The notes under the pieces are model-generated. The model worked only from the letters and a program-made list of their open reading frames with translations. It was not told the DNA's origin and did no database searches. The translations under genes and the position numbers were made by a program. A stretch of 64,000 nucleotides of DNA from Hydrogenophaga sp. A37 (GTDB taxonomy: Bacteria > Pseudomonadota > Gammaproteobacteria > Burkholderiales > Burkholderiaceae_C): contig NZ_MUNZ01000055.1 in the NCBI RefSeq assembly GCF_002001205.1, forward strand, positions 1-64,000, given 5' to 3'. Positions 15,843 through 25,200 of the stretch are shown here, one piece after another (the stretch's first letter is position 1; each line of letters opens with the position of its first letter).

Positions 15843-17192
15843 TTATTTGAGGCCGTAGGCTTTGGCCACGAGGCTCAGCGGGTGCTGCAGCTCGGGCGCA
15901 CCGAGGCCGTTGACCTCGAAGCCTTGGGCGATGTGGTGGCCGCCAAGGGGGCAGTCGGAGCTGATGTAGTCGGGCTTCGCGCCGTCCTTCATGGTGGCCA
16001 TGGCCTTGAACACCGGCTTGCCGATCTTCATGGCCTGCTGGTGGTAGGCCTTTTTCACGCCGAAGGTGCCGGCGTGGCCGGAGCAGCGTTCGATGGTGTT
16101 GACGGTGGTGTCGGGGACCATCTTGAGCATTTCTTCGGTCTTGCGGCCGATGTTCTGCACCCGGCCGTGGCAGGGGATCTGGTAGCTCACGTTGCCCAGC
16201 TTCTGCGGGAACTCGGTCTTCAGTAGGCCGTCGCGCTTGCGCGCCATCAGGTACTCGAACGGGTCCCACATGTGTTCCTTGACGAGCTGCGCGTCGGCGT
16301 CGCCCGGGAACATGAGCGGGATTTCCTGCTTGAACATCAACGCACAGCTGGGCACGGCGGCGAGGATGGCGAAACCGTCTTTCGCGTATTTCGCCAGCAC
16401 CGGTATGTTGGCTTCTTTGCTGCTCTGCACCGAGTCCAGGTCGCCCAGCTCCAGCTTGGGCATGCCGCAGCATTTTTCCTTCTCCACCAGCGTGTACGGG
16501 ATCTCGTTGTGGTCGAGGATCTTGAGCAGGTCCAGGCCGATGCCGGGCTCGTTGTAGTTGATGTAGCAGGTGGAGAAGATCGCGACCTTGCCGGGCGTCT
16601 TGTCGCCGTCCACCACCCTTGATGCCTTGGCGGCCGGTGTGCCGGAGCGGAATTTCTTCGTCGCCAGCTCGGGCAGCCAGGCGTTCTTGTCGACGCCGAG
16701 CACGTTTTCCATCACGCCGCGCGCGACCTGGGTCTTGTTCACCGCGTTGGCGACCTGGACCACGATGGGGATGCCGGCGAAGCTGCCGTGCAGGTCGGTC
16801 GAGGCCAGCAGCCTCTCGCTGAGCTTGACCTCACCCTTCTTGAACTTGATCGCCTTGGCGCGCAACATGGTGTGCGGGAAGTCGAGGTTCCACTCGTGCG
16901 GCGGCGTGTAGGGGCACTTGGTCATGTAGCAGAGGTCGCACATGTAGCACTGGTCCACCACCTTCCAGTAGTCCTGCTTGGCCACGCCATCGACCTCCAG
17001 CGACTCACTGTTGTCCACCAGATCGAACAGCGTGGGGAACGAGCCGCAAAGGCTCACGCAGCGGCGGCAACCGTGGCAGATGTCGAAGATGCGCTCCAAC
17101 TCGTCAAAGCACTTCTCTTCGTCGTAGAACGCGGGGTTCTTCCAGTCGAGTGCATGGCGCGTGGGGGCCTGCAGGTTGCCTTCGGTGGCCAT
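15843..17192 (-). CDS. GlpC/heterodisulfide-reductase-like Fe-S oxidoreductase
   Basis: The 449-residue protein has two [4Fe-4S] ferredoxin-type motifs: CHGCRRCVSLCG at 39-50 and CYMCDLCYMTKCP at about 82-94. Two cysteine-rich domains of the CCG type follow, EKCCGMPKLE and RCSGHAGTFG. It resembles the GlpC subunit of anaerobic glycerol-3-phosphate dehydrogenase but is not next to glpA or glpB. With rubrerythrin upstream and DUF3501 downstream it is probably the electron carrier of a peroxide-reducing module. Confidence 0.88.
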   Translation of the reverse strand: MATEGNLQAPTRHALDWKNPAFYDEEKCFDELERIFDICHGCRRCVSLCGSFPTLFDLVDNSESLEVDGVAKQDYWKVVDQCYMCDLCYMTKCPYTPPHEWNLDFPHTMLRAKAIKFKKGEVKLSERLLASTDLHGSFAGIPIVVQVANAVNKTQVARGVMENVLGVDKNAWLPELATKKFRSGTPAAKASRVVDGDKTPGKVAIFSTCYINYNEPGIGLDLLKILDHNEIPYTLVEKEKCCGMPKLELGDLDSVQSSKEANIPVLAKYAKDGFAILAAVPSCALMFKQEIPLMFPGDADAQLVKEHMWDPFEYLMARKRDGLLKTEFPQKLGNVSYQIPCHGRVQNIGRKTEEMLKMVPDTTVNTIERCSGHAGTFGVKKAYHQQAMKIGKPVFKAMATMKDGAKPDYISSDCPLGGHHIAQGFEVNGLGAPELQHPLSLVAKAYGLK

Positions 17193-17228
17193 GTCTCGTC
17201 TCCTCGTCTGTGCGGGTTGGATCGTGGG

Positions 17229-17263
17229 TTTTTGAAAGCGCTCGGATACAGCGCTTTCAAAAA
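17229..17263. terminator. Perfect 14-bp hairpin in rubrerythrin-FeS gap
   Basis: TTTTTGAAAGCGCT at 17229-17242 pairs exactly with AGCGCTTTCAAAAA at 17250-17263 around a 7-base loop. A second stem, GCCCTTCgagaGAAGGGC, follows at 17266-17283. The T-rich end would make the first a terminator or attenuator between rubrerythrin and the Fe-S gene on the minus strand. Confidence 0.6.
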
Positions 17264-17292
17264 ACGCCCTTCGAGAGAAGGGCTGCTCAAAC

Positions 17293-17379
17293 CCAGGACA
17301 CCGCGGAACCGGCTTTGCCGGGCCGCAGGTGTCGCCCCCTGGGGGGTGACGCGCCCTTAGGCGCGGCGCGGGGGGGTCA
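17293..17379 (+). repeat. Palindromic intergenic repeat, copy 3
   Basis: The element has the same parts as copy 1: an ACCGGCtttGCCGG-type stem, CCCCCTggggGGGTGACGCG and GGCGCGGCGCGGGGGG. It lies just past the rubrerythrin stop, next to the 14-bp hairpin, so the operon gap carries three stem-loops in a row. Confidence 0.78.
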
Positions 17380-17381
17380 AT

Positions 17382-17804
17382 TCAATCCACCAATTCGTTC
17401 AGCGCTTTTTGATACCGGTTCGCGTGCGAGCGCTCGGCCTTGGCCAGGGTCTCGAACCAGTCGGCCACCTCGTCAAAACCTTCGTCGCGCGCGGTCTTGG
17501 CCATGCCGGGGTACATGTCGGTGTACTCGTGGGTTTCGCCAGCGACAGCGGAAGCGAGGTTGTTGCGGGTGGAGCCGATGGGCAGGCCGGTCGCGGGGTC
17601 GCCGGACTGCTCCAGGAACTCCAAGTGGCCGTGGGCGTGGCCGGTCTCGCCTTCGGCGGTGGAGCGGAACAGGGCCGCCACGTCGTTCTGGCCTTCGATG
17701 TCGGCCTTGTTCGCGAAATACAGGTAACGGCGGTTGGCCTGCGATTCGCCAGCGAAGGCGTCTTTCAGGCACTGCTCGGTCTTCGAGCCTTTCAATGCGG
17801 CCAT
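17382..17804 (-). CDS. rbr: Rubrerythrin family protein without rubredoxin domain
   Basis: The 140-residue protein is a four-helix di-iron domain with [33 protein letters not shown] and [10 protein letters not shown], giving the Glu and ExxH ligands. It stops before any CxxC rubredoxin module, so it needs a separate electron donor, plausibly the Fe-S protein encoded next. The start at 17804 has a strong AAGGAGATAG ribosome site. It would reduce hydrogen peroxide in the cytoplasm and is the first gene of the operon. Confidence 0.93.
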   Translation of the reverse strand: MAALKGSKTEQCLKDAFAGESQANRRYLYFANKADIEGQNDVAALFRSTAEGETGHAHGHLEFLEQSGDPATGLPIGSTRNNLASAVAGETHEYTDMYPGMAKTARDEGFDEVADWFETLAKAERSHANRYQKALNELVD

Positions 17805-18033
17805 GTGTCTATCTCCTTGTCGTGGGTGGAAAAACGCCCAACGAGGCCGCCCAAAGACAGGCCGGACCCGCTGAGACAAGGGGCACCTTACGCCCGTTCT
17901 CGGAACATCGTCAATCGTTCTGGGCTATGCGCTGGATTGCGGCAGGCTATGGGCTTGGGCTCAGTGATAACCCTGACAAACCCCATCGACAGACCGGCTG
18001 GAAACCCTCAAGCTGGCGCGGACACCGGCATGG

Positions 18034-18060
18034 AACGAATTTCGTTTAGATAAATTCGTT
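18034..18060. promoter_or_regulatory. Candidate operator before VOC-monooxygenase operon
   Basis: AACGAATTT at 18034-18042 and AAATTCGTT at 18052-18060 form a perfect 9-bp inverted repeat around nine bases. It is AT-rich in a GC-rich genome and lies 30 bases upstream of the VOC gene start. It is probably the binding site of the aromatic operon regulator, which is not encoded nearby. Confidence 0.55.
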
Positions 18061-18089
18061 ATGCTCCGTTGAATCACAGGAGACTCGCC

Positions 18090-18695
18090 ATGAACACCGC
18101 CCTGCCCCCGCCCGCCGCCGTCCAGCAGCTGCACCATTACGCCTACCGGGCCAAGGACGCCGAGGAAACTCGCCGTTTTTACGAGGACATCCTGGGTCTG
18201 CCGCTGTACCACATCATCCAGAGCGACGTGGTGCCCAGCACGGGCGAGTACTGCCCGTACACGCACTTCTTTTTCCGCTTGCAAGATGGTTCGTTCATCG
18301 CCTTTTTCGATCTGGGTGACGACGAGGCCGCGCTGCCGAGCCCGAACACGCCGAAGTGGGTGAACCACATCAGCTTCCGGGTGAACACCGTCGAGGAGCT
18401 GGAGAACACCAAGGTGCGTTTGCAGGCGCACGGGTTCGAGGTGCTGGGGGTGACGGACCACCACATCTTCAAGAGCATCTATTTCTTCGACCCGAACGGC
18501 ATCCGGATGGAGTTGACTGCGCAGCTGGCCGATGAGTTTGAGATGTTGCAGGAGAGCAAGACGGCGCATGCGCGGCTGGCGGAGTGGAATGCACGCAAGG
18601 AGCAGTGGCGGCGTGAGCGTGCCGAGGGCAAGTTGTCTGCGCCTTTGAAGCCGCAGCAGAATGATCGGCCTGAGTTTGTGCCTGCCACTTCCTGA
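18090..18695 (+). CDS. VOC family (glyoxalase/extradiol dioxygenase-like) protein
   Basis: The 201-residue protein has the paired beta-alpha-beta-beta-beta modules of the vicinal oxygen chelate fold. Likely metal ligands are His in LHHYAYRAKD, His in WVNHISFRV and Glu in IRMELTAQ. The C-terminal 50 residues are charged and helical. It may be a ring-cleavage dioxygenase, isomerase or glyoxalase; co-transcription with a flavin monooxygenase favours aromatic breakdown. An ACAGGAGA ribosome site precedes the ATG. Confidence 0.85.
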   Translation: MNTALPPPAAVQQLHHYAYRAKDAEETRRFYEDILGLPLYHIIQSDVVPSTGEYCPYTHFFFRLQDGSFIAFFDLGDDEAALPSPNTPKWVNHISFRVNTVEELENTKVRLQAHGFEVLGVTDHHIFKSIYFFDPNGIRMELTAQLADEFEMLQESKTAHARLAEWNARKEQWRRERAEGKLSAPLKPQQNDRPEFVPATS

Positions 18696-18738
18696 GTTGG
18701 TTCTTGGGGGCTGTTGTGGCGTTGGCTTGGCTCCGGTC

Positions 18739-18838
18739 TTCTGCGCTGGGGGCGACCGGCTCCGCTCGTGTCCCCCGCCAACGGCTTCGCCGTTGTCTCC
18801 TCCTTTACCTCGCTGCGCCGGTCGCCCCCAGCGCAGAA
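18739..18838. repeat. Compound hairpin module 1
   Basis: Perfect 22-bp inverted arms at 18739-18760 and 18817-18838 enclose a 56-base core at 18761-18816 that holds its own stem, AACGGCttcGCCGTT. The core is homologous, in inverted orientation, to the core at 18916-18969, while the arms of the two modules are unrelated. Confidence 0.85.
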
Positions 18839-18890
18839 CACCTCGTTGGCGCGCACACAAGGGATACCTCTGCGCGCGCCCAGACCTGCT

Positions 18891-18994
18891 GGCTCAGAGG
18901 CGCGGCGTGTCCTGTGCAGCGAAGTAAAGGAGGAGGTCCGGCGCAGCCGGGCCGGGGGACATGAGCGGAACAGGGCACGCCGCGCCTCTGAGCC
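18891..18994. repeat. Compound hairpin module 2
   Basis: Arms of 25 bases at 18891-18915 and 18970-18994 are inverted copies with one mismatch. They enclose a 54-base core (18916-18969) which, on the minus strand, shares TCCGCTC-TGTCCCCCG at one end and TCCTCCTTTAC-TCGCTGC at the other with the core of module 1. The inner stem differs in bases but keeps its pairing (CCCGGCtgcGCCGG). Together the modules fill most of the 354-base gap between the VOC and monooxygenase genes; I see no gene there. Confidence 0.85.
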
Positions 18995-19049
18995 CGCGAG
19001 GAAGATGAGCGGAATCCGAGCCAACCAAAACAACAAGAGGACGACAAAG

Positions 19050-20780
19050 ATGCAGCACAGCACTTACAAAGAAGCAGCCCACACCAACAGCTACGAGTTC
19101 ACCCAGGGCAGCGGCTACGTGCTGCCCGAGTACCCGTTCATCGCCCCACCCGAACTCAACAGCGAGCCCATCACCAGACACCCGGTGGTCATCGTCGGCG
19201 GCGGCATCACCGGCCTCACCCTTGCCTGCTCACTCTCGCGCCTGGGCGTCAAGGCCGTGCTGCTCGACGAAGACAACACCGTCGGCGTCAAAGGCGCTTC
19301 TTCACGCGGCATCTGCTACACCCAGAAATCGCTCGAAATCTTCGAACGCCTCGGCATCTACGAGCGCATCGCCGCCAAAGGCATCCAGTGGAGCGTGGGC
19401 CGCACCTTCGCCGGCGACGACGAGGTCTACAGCTTCGACCTGCGTCAGCAAGGCAATTTCCACCTCTCCAGCCAGCCCGCCTTCACCAACATCCAGCAGT
19501 TCTACATTGAGGGTTACCTGGTCGACCGCATCCAGCAACTCGGCACCGTCGACCTGCGCTGGCAAAACCGCCTCACCGCCTTCGAGCAAAACGCCGAGTT
19601 CGCCACACTCACCGTCGACACCCCCGCCGGCAGCTACCGCATCGAAGCCGAACACGTGATCGACGCCACCGGCTCCAACAGCCCGCTGCGCAAGTGGCTG
19701 CAGATCCCCGCCGACTCCAAACGCGGCGACGACCGCTGGTGCATCGCCGACGTGCGCTTCACCAAACAACCGCCCGTCGAACGCCACACCTGGGTCGAAG
19801 CGCCGTTCAATGAGAACCGTGCCGTCTGGCAACACCTGATGGCCGACGACGTGTGGCGCATCGACTACCAGATGGCGCCCAACGCCGACCCCGAACACGT
19901 GAGCCGAGAAGACGTGGTGCGCGAGCGCCTCACGCGCCAGTTCGGCCCCGACGCCGGGGTCGAGATCGTCTGGGTCGGGCCCTACGCCTACCGCAGCGAG
20001 TGCGTGCACCGCATGCGCGAAGGCCGCGTGTTTTTCATGGGCGACTCGGCCAAGGTCGTCAGTCCCTTCGGCGCGCGCGGCGGCAACACCGGCGTGTCCG
20101 ACGCCGACAACCTGGCATGGAAGCTCGCCGCCGTGCTGCAGGGCAAGGCGCACCCCAGCCTGCTGGAGAGCTTCAACGATGAGCGGCTCGAAGCGGCCCG
20201 CGAGAACGTGCGCGTCACGCAGCGCACGGCGCGTTTCCTGCGCCCGGCCGATGGCATCGAGCGCGTGTTTCGTCACGCCGTGATCGGCCTGGCCAAACAG
20301 TTCCCCTTCGCTCGCCCCCTGGTCAACACCGGCCGCATGGCCGTGGCCAACCCCTACAGCGGCTCTGGCGCCTGCACCTATGCCGACAAAGGCAGCGGCG
20401 GCAGCTCGGCAGGCCAGAGCGTGCAAAACGTGCGCTTCACCTGGGCCGACGGCGGCGAAGGCACTGTCAACCGCCTGCTCGACTGGGCGCACGGCGACCT
20501 GCTGCTGCTGGTGTTCGGCAACCAGCCTGCCGCGGCACTGCAGCGCGTGCGCCGCCTGTGCGCCGACGCACCCTTGCGCGCGGTGCAGGTGGTGCCGGCC
20601 GAGGGCCGCGCGCAATGTGTGGAGCACGTGCACGACCCCAAGGGTCACCTGCAGGGCGCCTGCCAGGGGCAAGGCCACGCCTGGGCGCTGGTGCGGCCCG
20701 ACGGTTACCTGGCGGCCACGGGCGAAGCGGTGGACGGCCGGCTGGTCGCCGCCATCGAACGCTCGCTCGGCCTGCGCTGA
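19050..20780 (+). CDS. FAD-dependent aromatic-type monooxygenase (MhpA/PheA class)
   Basis: The 576-residue flavoprotein hydroxylase has the FAD-binding VVIVGGGITG at 46-55, the family DG-type region around VWRIDYQ, and the GD motif FMGDSAKVVSPFGARGG near 327-343. The C-terminal thioredoxin-like domain is typical of phenol and 3-hydroxyphenylpropionate hydroxylases. It would hydroxylate an aromatic ring with NAD(P)H and O2; the substrate is not clear. The ATG at 19050 has AGAGG nine bases upstream; the open frame before it crosses the hairpin modules and is not coding. Confidence 0.88.
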   Translation: MQHSTYKEAAHTNSYEFTQGSGYVLPEYPFIAPPELNSEPITRHPVVIVGGGITGLTLACSLSRLGVKAVLLDEDNTVGVKGASSRGICYTQKSLEIFERLGIYERIAAKGIQWSVGRTFAGDDEVYSFDLRQQGNFHLSSQPAFTNIQQFYIEGYLVDRIQQLGTVDLRWQNRLTAFEQNAEFATLTVDTPAGSYRIEAEHVIDATGSNSPLRKWLQIPADSKRGDDRWCIADVRFTKQPPVERHTWVEAPFNENRAVWQHLMADDVWRIDYQMAPNADPEHVSREDVVRERLTRQFGPDAGVEIVWVGPYAYRSECVHRMREGRVFFMGDSAKVVSPFGARGGNTGVSDADNLAWKLAAVLQGKAHPSLLESFNDERLEAARENVRVTQRTARFLRPADGIERVFRHAVIGLAKQFPFARPLVNTGRMAVANPYSGSGACTYADKGSGGSSAGQSVQNVRFTWADGGEGTVNRLLDWAHGDLLLLVFGNQPAAALQRVRRLCADAPLRAVQVVPAEGRAQCVEHVHDPKGHLQGACQGQGHAWALVRPDGYLAATGEAVDGRLVAAIERSLGLR

Positions 20781-20798
20781 CTCTCGTTGGAGAACCCC

Positions 20799-20993
20799 AT
20801 GAAGACCACACCCAACCTTCAAGACGCTGATGGCTTTTACGAGCAGTTGCTCGACGCCCACCAGGGCCTGAGCCGCGAATCGTCCGAGCTGCTCAATGCG
20901 CGTCTGATCCTGTTGCTGGCCAACCAGGTGGGCGACGCGCGCGTGCTGGGCGATTGCGTGGCAGCGGCGCGCGACACGGTGATGAGCGCCTGA
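20799..20993 (+). CDS. DUF2783 domain protein
   Basis: A 64-residue helical protein with FYEQLLDAHQGLSRESSELL and NARLILLLANQVGD, the pattern of DUF2783. Such small proteins regularly follow flavin monooxygenase genes and may be subunits or chaperones of them. It starts 18 bases after the monooxygenase stop, with a TTGGAG ribosome site. Function is unproven. Confidence 0.8.
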   Translation: MKTTPNLQDADGFYEQLLDAHQGLSRESSELLNARLILLLANQVGDARVLGDCVAAARDTVMSA

Positions 20994-21008
20994 TACGGCC
21001 GTTGTGCG

Positions 21009-22136
21009 TCAGCGCAGCCCTTCGGGTCGCGGCATCCAGCCCAACCCCCGGGCGTGCAGGCTGTGCACGTACACCCGGTCGGCGGTTTCGGTGACGGCGG
21101 TGGTCTCGGGGTAGGCGCCGCTCGGATCCTGCCAGTCGGCCACCACACGACCCGCTTCGGTGAATGCCACCACGTGGCCATAGGGCTGGGGGATGGGCCA
21201 CCAGGCGCGCGGCAGACGCAGGGTCATCTCGCGCAGCAGCGGCTGGTTGGCGAGGCGGTCGATCAGCGGCGAGCGGGGCTTGACCAGCCCGACCCAGATG
21301 CGGTCGCCCTGGCCGCGCATCAGGTTGTCCGGGTAACCGGGCAGGTTGTCGAGCAAGATGCGCGCGCCGCCCGTGGGGCCGGCCGACAGGTCCAGCCCGC
21401 GCGCCGTGGCGGGAATCGCCCAGACGCGGTACCGCCCGGTTTCGGCGACCAGCAGGGTCTGCTCGTCGGCCGAGAGCGCGATGCCGTTGGCGAACGACAG
21501 GCCGCGCGCCACCTCGACCGTGCTGCCAGCCGCCGGGTCGTGCACCAGCACCCGGCCCGTGGCCGACTGCTCCAGGATGTCGAGCACGCTGGCCTCGAAG
21601 GTGCCGCCCCAGGCCTTGGCGCCAAAGCGGGTGGAGGCGTCGGTGAAGAAATAGCGCTCGGGCGCGTCGGGGCGCCGGGTGGCCGCCACCGCGTCGGCGT
21701 AGGCGATGGGCTGATCGCCCACGCGGTCGGCCAGCACGCTCACGCGGCCATCGGCGCCGATGCGCAGCAGCCCGCGCATGGCGTCGGCCGCGATCAGGTC
21801 GCCCCGGCGGTCAAAGTCAAAGCCCAGCACCCGCCCGCCGGTTTCCGCGAACACCTCACGCCCCGCGCCATCGGGCGCCATGCGCAGCACACGGCCACTG
21901 GCCACGGTGGTGTAGAGCCGGCCATCGGGACCGATCTGCACATGCTCGGGCCCCGCTTCGTCGCCCAGGTCCAGGGTCTTCAGAGCAGCCAGGGCGGTGT
22001 TCGCCGTGTGCACGCCGGTGTAGCCCGGGGAGGCCGCAGCCTGCCAGCGCTGCGCCACGATCGGCACCGGCCACGTCAGCAGGTAGGCCGCCAGCAGCCC
22101 CAACCCACCCAATACCGTCATCCACCACCGCTTCAT
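21009..22136 (-). CDS. Strictosidine-synthase/SMP-30-like beta-propeller protein
   Basis: The 375-residue protein has an N-terminal membrane anchor or signal (residues 5-25, LGGLGLLAAYLLTWPVP). It is followed by a six-bladed beta-propeller with repeats such as EHVQIGPDGRLYTT, SFANGIALSADEQTLLVAETGRY (split) and LPGYPDNLMRGQG. These fit the strictosidine synthase-like lactonase/esterase family. It should be anchored in the inner membrane facing the periplasm. The ATG at 22136 is chosen because it begins the hydrophobic anchor. Substrate is unknown; it converges on the aromatic operon. Confidence 0.82.
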   Translation of the reverse strand: MKRWWMTVLGGLGLLAAYLLTWPVPIVAQRWQAAASPGYTGVHTANTALAALKTLDLGDEAGPEHVQIGPDGRLYTTVASGRVLRMAPDGAGREVFAETGGRVLGFDFDRRGDLIAADAMRGLLRIGADGRVSVLADRVGDQPIAYADAVAATRRPDAPERYFFTDASTRFGAKAWGGTFEASVLDILEQSATGRVLVHDPAAGSTVEVARGLSFANGIALSADEQTLLVAETGRYRVWAIPATARGLDLSAGPTGGARILLDNLPGYPDNLMRGQGDRIWVGLVKPRSPLIDRLANQPLLREMTLRLPRAWWPIPQPYGHVVAFTEAGRVVADWQDPSGAYPETTAVTETADRVYVHSLHARGLGWMPRPEGLR

Positions 22137-22270
22137 TGCACAGCTCCTGTTGAGCCGCGATTGTGCGGCGCCCGCTGCGGCGGCGCGGCGGGCGCCCCGT
22201 AAAATCAGGCGCTCACCCTCTGCCGGCCCACCCCGTGGCGGCCAGCGCGCCAACCTTCCCCGGAAACAGC

Positions 22271-25177
22271 ATGTCCACCCCCAGCGATCAACCCGGTCTC
22301 AACAGCCTGTCCAAATCCTTCGAGCCCGCCGCATTGGAGGCCCATTGGGGGCCGGAGTGGGAACAACGCGGCTACGGCGTGGCCGGTTTCCGGGGCACCT
22401 CTGCCCCCAGCGCCGAGGCCGCCGCGCAGGGCAAGAACTTCGCCATTCAGCTGCCGCCGCCCAACGTGACGGGCACGCTGCACATGGGCCACGCGTTCAA
22501 CCAGACCATCATGGACTCGCTGACGCGCTACCACCGCATGAGCGGTTTCAACACCGCCTGGGTGCCCGGCACCGACCACGCCGGCATCGCCACGCAGATC
22601 GTGGTGGAGCGCCAGCTGCAGGAACAGAAGCTCAGCCGCCACGACCTGGGCCGCAAGAACTTCGTCGCCAAGGTGTGGGAGTGGAAAGAGCAGAGCGGCA
22701 ACACCATCACCACGCAGATGCGCCGCATGGGCGACAGCGTGGACTGGAGCCGCGAGTACTTCACCATGGACGACAAACTGTCCACGGTGGTGACCGACAC
22801 CTTCGTGAAGCTCTACCAGCAGGGCCTGATCTACCGTGGCAAGCGACTGGTGAACTGGGACCCAGTGCTGCAATCCGCCGTGTCGGACCTGGAGGTGGAG
22901 AGTGAAGAGGAAGACGGCTCGCTCTGGCACATCCGCTACCCCATTGCAGGATCGGAAGAGTCGCTGGTGGTCGCCACCACGCGCCCCGAGACCATGCTCG
23001 GCGACACCGCCGTGATGGTGCACCCGGAAGACGAGCGCTACGCCCACCTGATCGGCCAGCAGGTCAAGCTGCCGATCACAGGCCGCCTCGTGCCCGTGAT
23101 CGCCGACGACTACGTGGACAAGGCCTTCGGCACCGGCGTGGTGAAGGTCACGCCCGCGCACGACCCGAACGACTACCAGGTGGGTCAGCGCCACGGCCTG
23201 GCCATGCTGACCATCTTCAGCCTGGAGGCCAAGGTGTCTGCGGCGGAAGCGTCTGACATCCCGACCGCCTACGTGGGCCTGGACCGCTTCGTCGCCCGCA
23301 AGCAGATCGTCGCCCAGCTGGAGGCTGAGGGCCTGCTGGTCGAGGTGAAGAAGCACAAGCTGATGGTGCCGCGCTGCGCCCGCACCGGCCAGGTGATCGA
23401 GCCCATGCTGACGGACCAGTGGTTCGTGGCGATGACCAGCAAGGGCAATGAACACAACACCAGCGGCACGTCCATTGCAGACAAGGCCGTTGCCGCCGTG
23501 CAGTCGGGCGAGGTGACGTTCGTGCCCGAGAACTGGGTCAACACCTACAACCAGTGGATGAACAACATCCAGGACTGGTGCATCAGCCGCCAGCTCTGGT
23601 GGGGCCACCAGATTCCGGCCTGGTACGACGAGCAGGGCCAGGTCTACGTGGCGCGCAACCTCGAAGAAGCACAAGCCCAGGCCGGTGCGGACAAGGTGCT
23701 CACACGCGACGAGGACGTGCTCGACACCTGGTACTCCAGCGCATTGGTGCCGTTCAGCACCATGGGCTGGCCCGAACAAGGCAGCGCCGCCACCGACGAC
23801 TACAACCTCTACCTGCCCAGCAGCGTGCTGGTGACAGGCTACGACATCATCTTCTTCTGGGTGGCCCGGATGATCATGATGACGACGCACTTCACCGGCC
23901 GCGTGCCGTTCAAGCACGTCTACATCCACGGACTGGTGCGCGACGCGCAGGGCCAGAAGATGAGCAAGTCCGAGGGCAACGTGCTCGACCCGGTCGACCT
24001 GATCGACGGTATCGCCCTGGCGCCCCTGCTGGACAAGCGCACGACAGGACTGCGCAAGCCCGAGACGGCGCCCAAGGTGCGCAAGCAGACCGAAAAGGAA
24101 TTCCCCGAAGGCATCCCGGCCTACGGTGCCGACGCGCTGCGCTTCACCTTCGCCGCGCTGGCCTCGCTGGGCCGCAGCATCAATTTCGACAGCAAACGCT
24201 GCGAGGGCTACCGCAACTTCTGCAACAAGCTCTGGAACGCCACGCGCTTCACGCTGATGAACTGCGAAGGCCAGGACTGCGGTCTGCTGGAGCACACCAA
24301 GGCCGACTGCGAAGTCGGTGGCCCGGCACACGGCTACATGAGCTTCTCGCAGGCCGACCGCTGGATCGTCTCCAAGCTGCAGCGCGTCGAGGCCGAGGTG
24401 GCCCAAGGCTTTGCCGAGTACCGGCTGGACAACGTCGCCAACACCATCTACGACTTCGTCTGGAATGAGTTCTGCGACTGGTACCTGGAGATCGCCAAGG
24501 TGCAGATCAACACCGGCAACGAGGCGCAGCAACGCGCCACGCGCCGCACCCTGATCCGCACGCTGGAAACCATCCTGCGTCTGGCGCACCCCGTCATTCC
24601 GTTCATCACCGAAGAGCTGTGGCAGAAGGTCGCGCCCGTGGCCGGCCGCGCAGGCGAGTCGGTGAGTGTGGCGGTCTACCCGGTGTGCCAGCCCGAGCGC
24701 ATCGACGCCGAAGCCGAAGCCCACGTGGCCAAGCTCAAGGGCCTGGTGGACGCCTGCCGCACGCTGCGAGGTGAAATGAACGTGTCGCCGGCCACGCGCC
24801 TGCCGCTCTATGTGCTGGGCGACACGGCCTTCATGCAGACCGCTGGCCCGGTGCTGCAGGCGCTGGCCAAACTCAACGAGGTGAAGGTGTTCGAAGACGA
24901 GGCCAGCTGGGCTGCGGCCGCGCAGGCTGCGCCGGTGGCGGTGGTGGGCGAAGCTCGCCTCTGCCTGTTCATGGAAATCGACGTGGAGGCCGAAAAGGCC
25001 CGTCTGAGCAAGGAAGCCACGCGCCTGGAAGGCGAGATCGCCAACGCTTCGGCCAAGCTGTCCAACGAGGCTTTCGTGGCCAAGGCCCCGGCGGCCGTGC
25101 TGGAACAGTTCAAGAAGCGCGTGGCCGACTTCACGGCCACCCTGACCAAGGTGCGCGAGCAACTCGCCCGCCTGTGA
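22271..25177 (+). CDS. valS: Valine--tRNA ligase
   Basis: The 968-residue class I synthetase charges tRNA-Val. It has the HIGH-type signature [15 protein letters not shown], the editing domain ([13 protein letters not shown]), the KMSKS signature [14 protein letters not shown] and the C-terminal coiled coil ([17 protein letters not shown]) typical of ValRS. The ATG at 22271 begins [10 protein letters not shown]; an upstream in-frame ATG lies over the start of the divergent gene and is unlikely to be used. A TAAAAT box near 22199 is a possible -10. Full length, no defects seen. Confidence 0.98.
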   Translation: MSTPSDQPGLNSLSKSFEPAALEAHWGPEWEQRGYGVAGFRGTSAPSAEAAAQGKNFAIQLPPPNVTGTLHMGHAFNQTIMDSLTRYHRMSGFNTAWVPGTDHAGIATQIVVERQLQEQKLSRHDLGRKNFVAKVWEWKEQSGNTITTQMRRMGDSVDWSREYFTMDDKLSTVVTDTFVKLYQQGLIYRGKRLVNWDPVLQSAVSDLEVESEEEDGSLWHIRYPIAGSEESLVVATTRPETMLGDTAVMVHPEDERYAHLIGQQVKLPITGRLVPVIADDYVDKAFGTGVVKVTPAHDPNDYQVGQRHGLAMLTIFSLEAKVSAAEASDIPTAYVGLDRFVARKQIVAQLEAEGLLVEVKKHKLMVPRCARTGQVIEPMLTDQWFVAMTSKGNEHNTSGTSIADKAVAAVQSGEVTFVPENWVNTYNQWMNNIQDWCISRQLWWGHQIPAWYDEQGQVYVARNLEEAQAQAGADKVLTRDEDVLDTWYSSALVPFSTMGWPEQGSAATDDYNLYLPSSVLVTGYDIIFFWVARMIMMTTHFTGRVPFKHVYIHGLVRDAQGQKMSKSEGNVLDPVDLIDGIALAPLLDKRTTGLRKPETAPKVRKQTEKEFPEGIPAYGADALRFTFAALASLGRSINFDSKRCEGYRNFCNKLWNATRFTLMNCEGQDCGLLEHTKADCEVGGPAHGYMSFSQADRWIVSKLQRVEAEVAQGFAEYRLDNVANTIYDFVWNEFCDWYLEIAKVQINTGNEAQQRATRRTLIRTLETILRLAHPVIPFITEELWQKVAPVAGRAGESVSVAVYPVCQPERIDAEAEAHVAKLKGLVDACRTLRGEMNVSPATRLPLYVLGDTAFMQTAGPVLQALAKLNEVKVFEDEASWAAAAQAAPVAVVGEARLCLFMEIDVEAEKARLSKEATRLEGEIANASAKLSNEAFVAKAPAAVLEQFKKRVADFTATLTKVREQLARL

Positions 25178-25200
25178 TCATCTCCCCCGGGGTGGGTGGC

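Noticed and set aside
18714-19049. N-terminal extension of the flavin monooxygenase through the hairpin modules
   Set aside because: The frame happens to be open, but the sequence is palindromic repeat and a ribosome site plus family N-terminus support the start at 19050.
19302-20861. 519-residue frame opposite the flavin monooxygenase
   Set aside because: Antisense shadow with no recognisable domain.
22205-25162. 985-residue open frame opposite valS
   Set aside because: High-GC shadow frame; composition is His/Gly/Val-rich with no domain, and valS on the other strand is certain.
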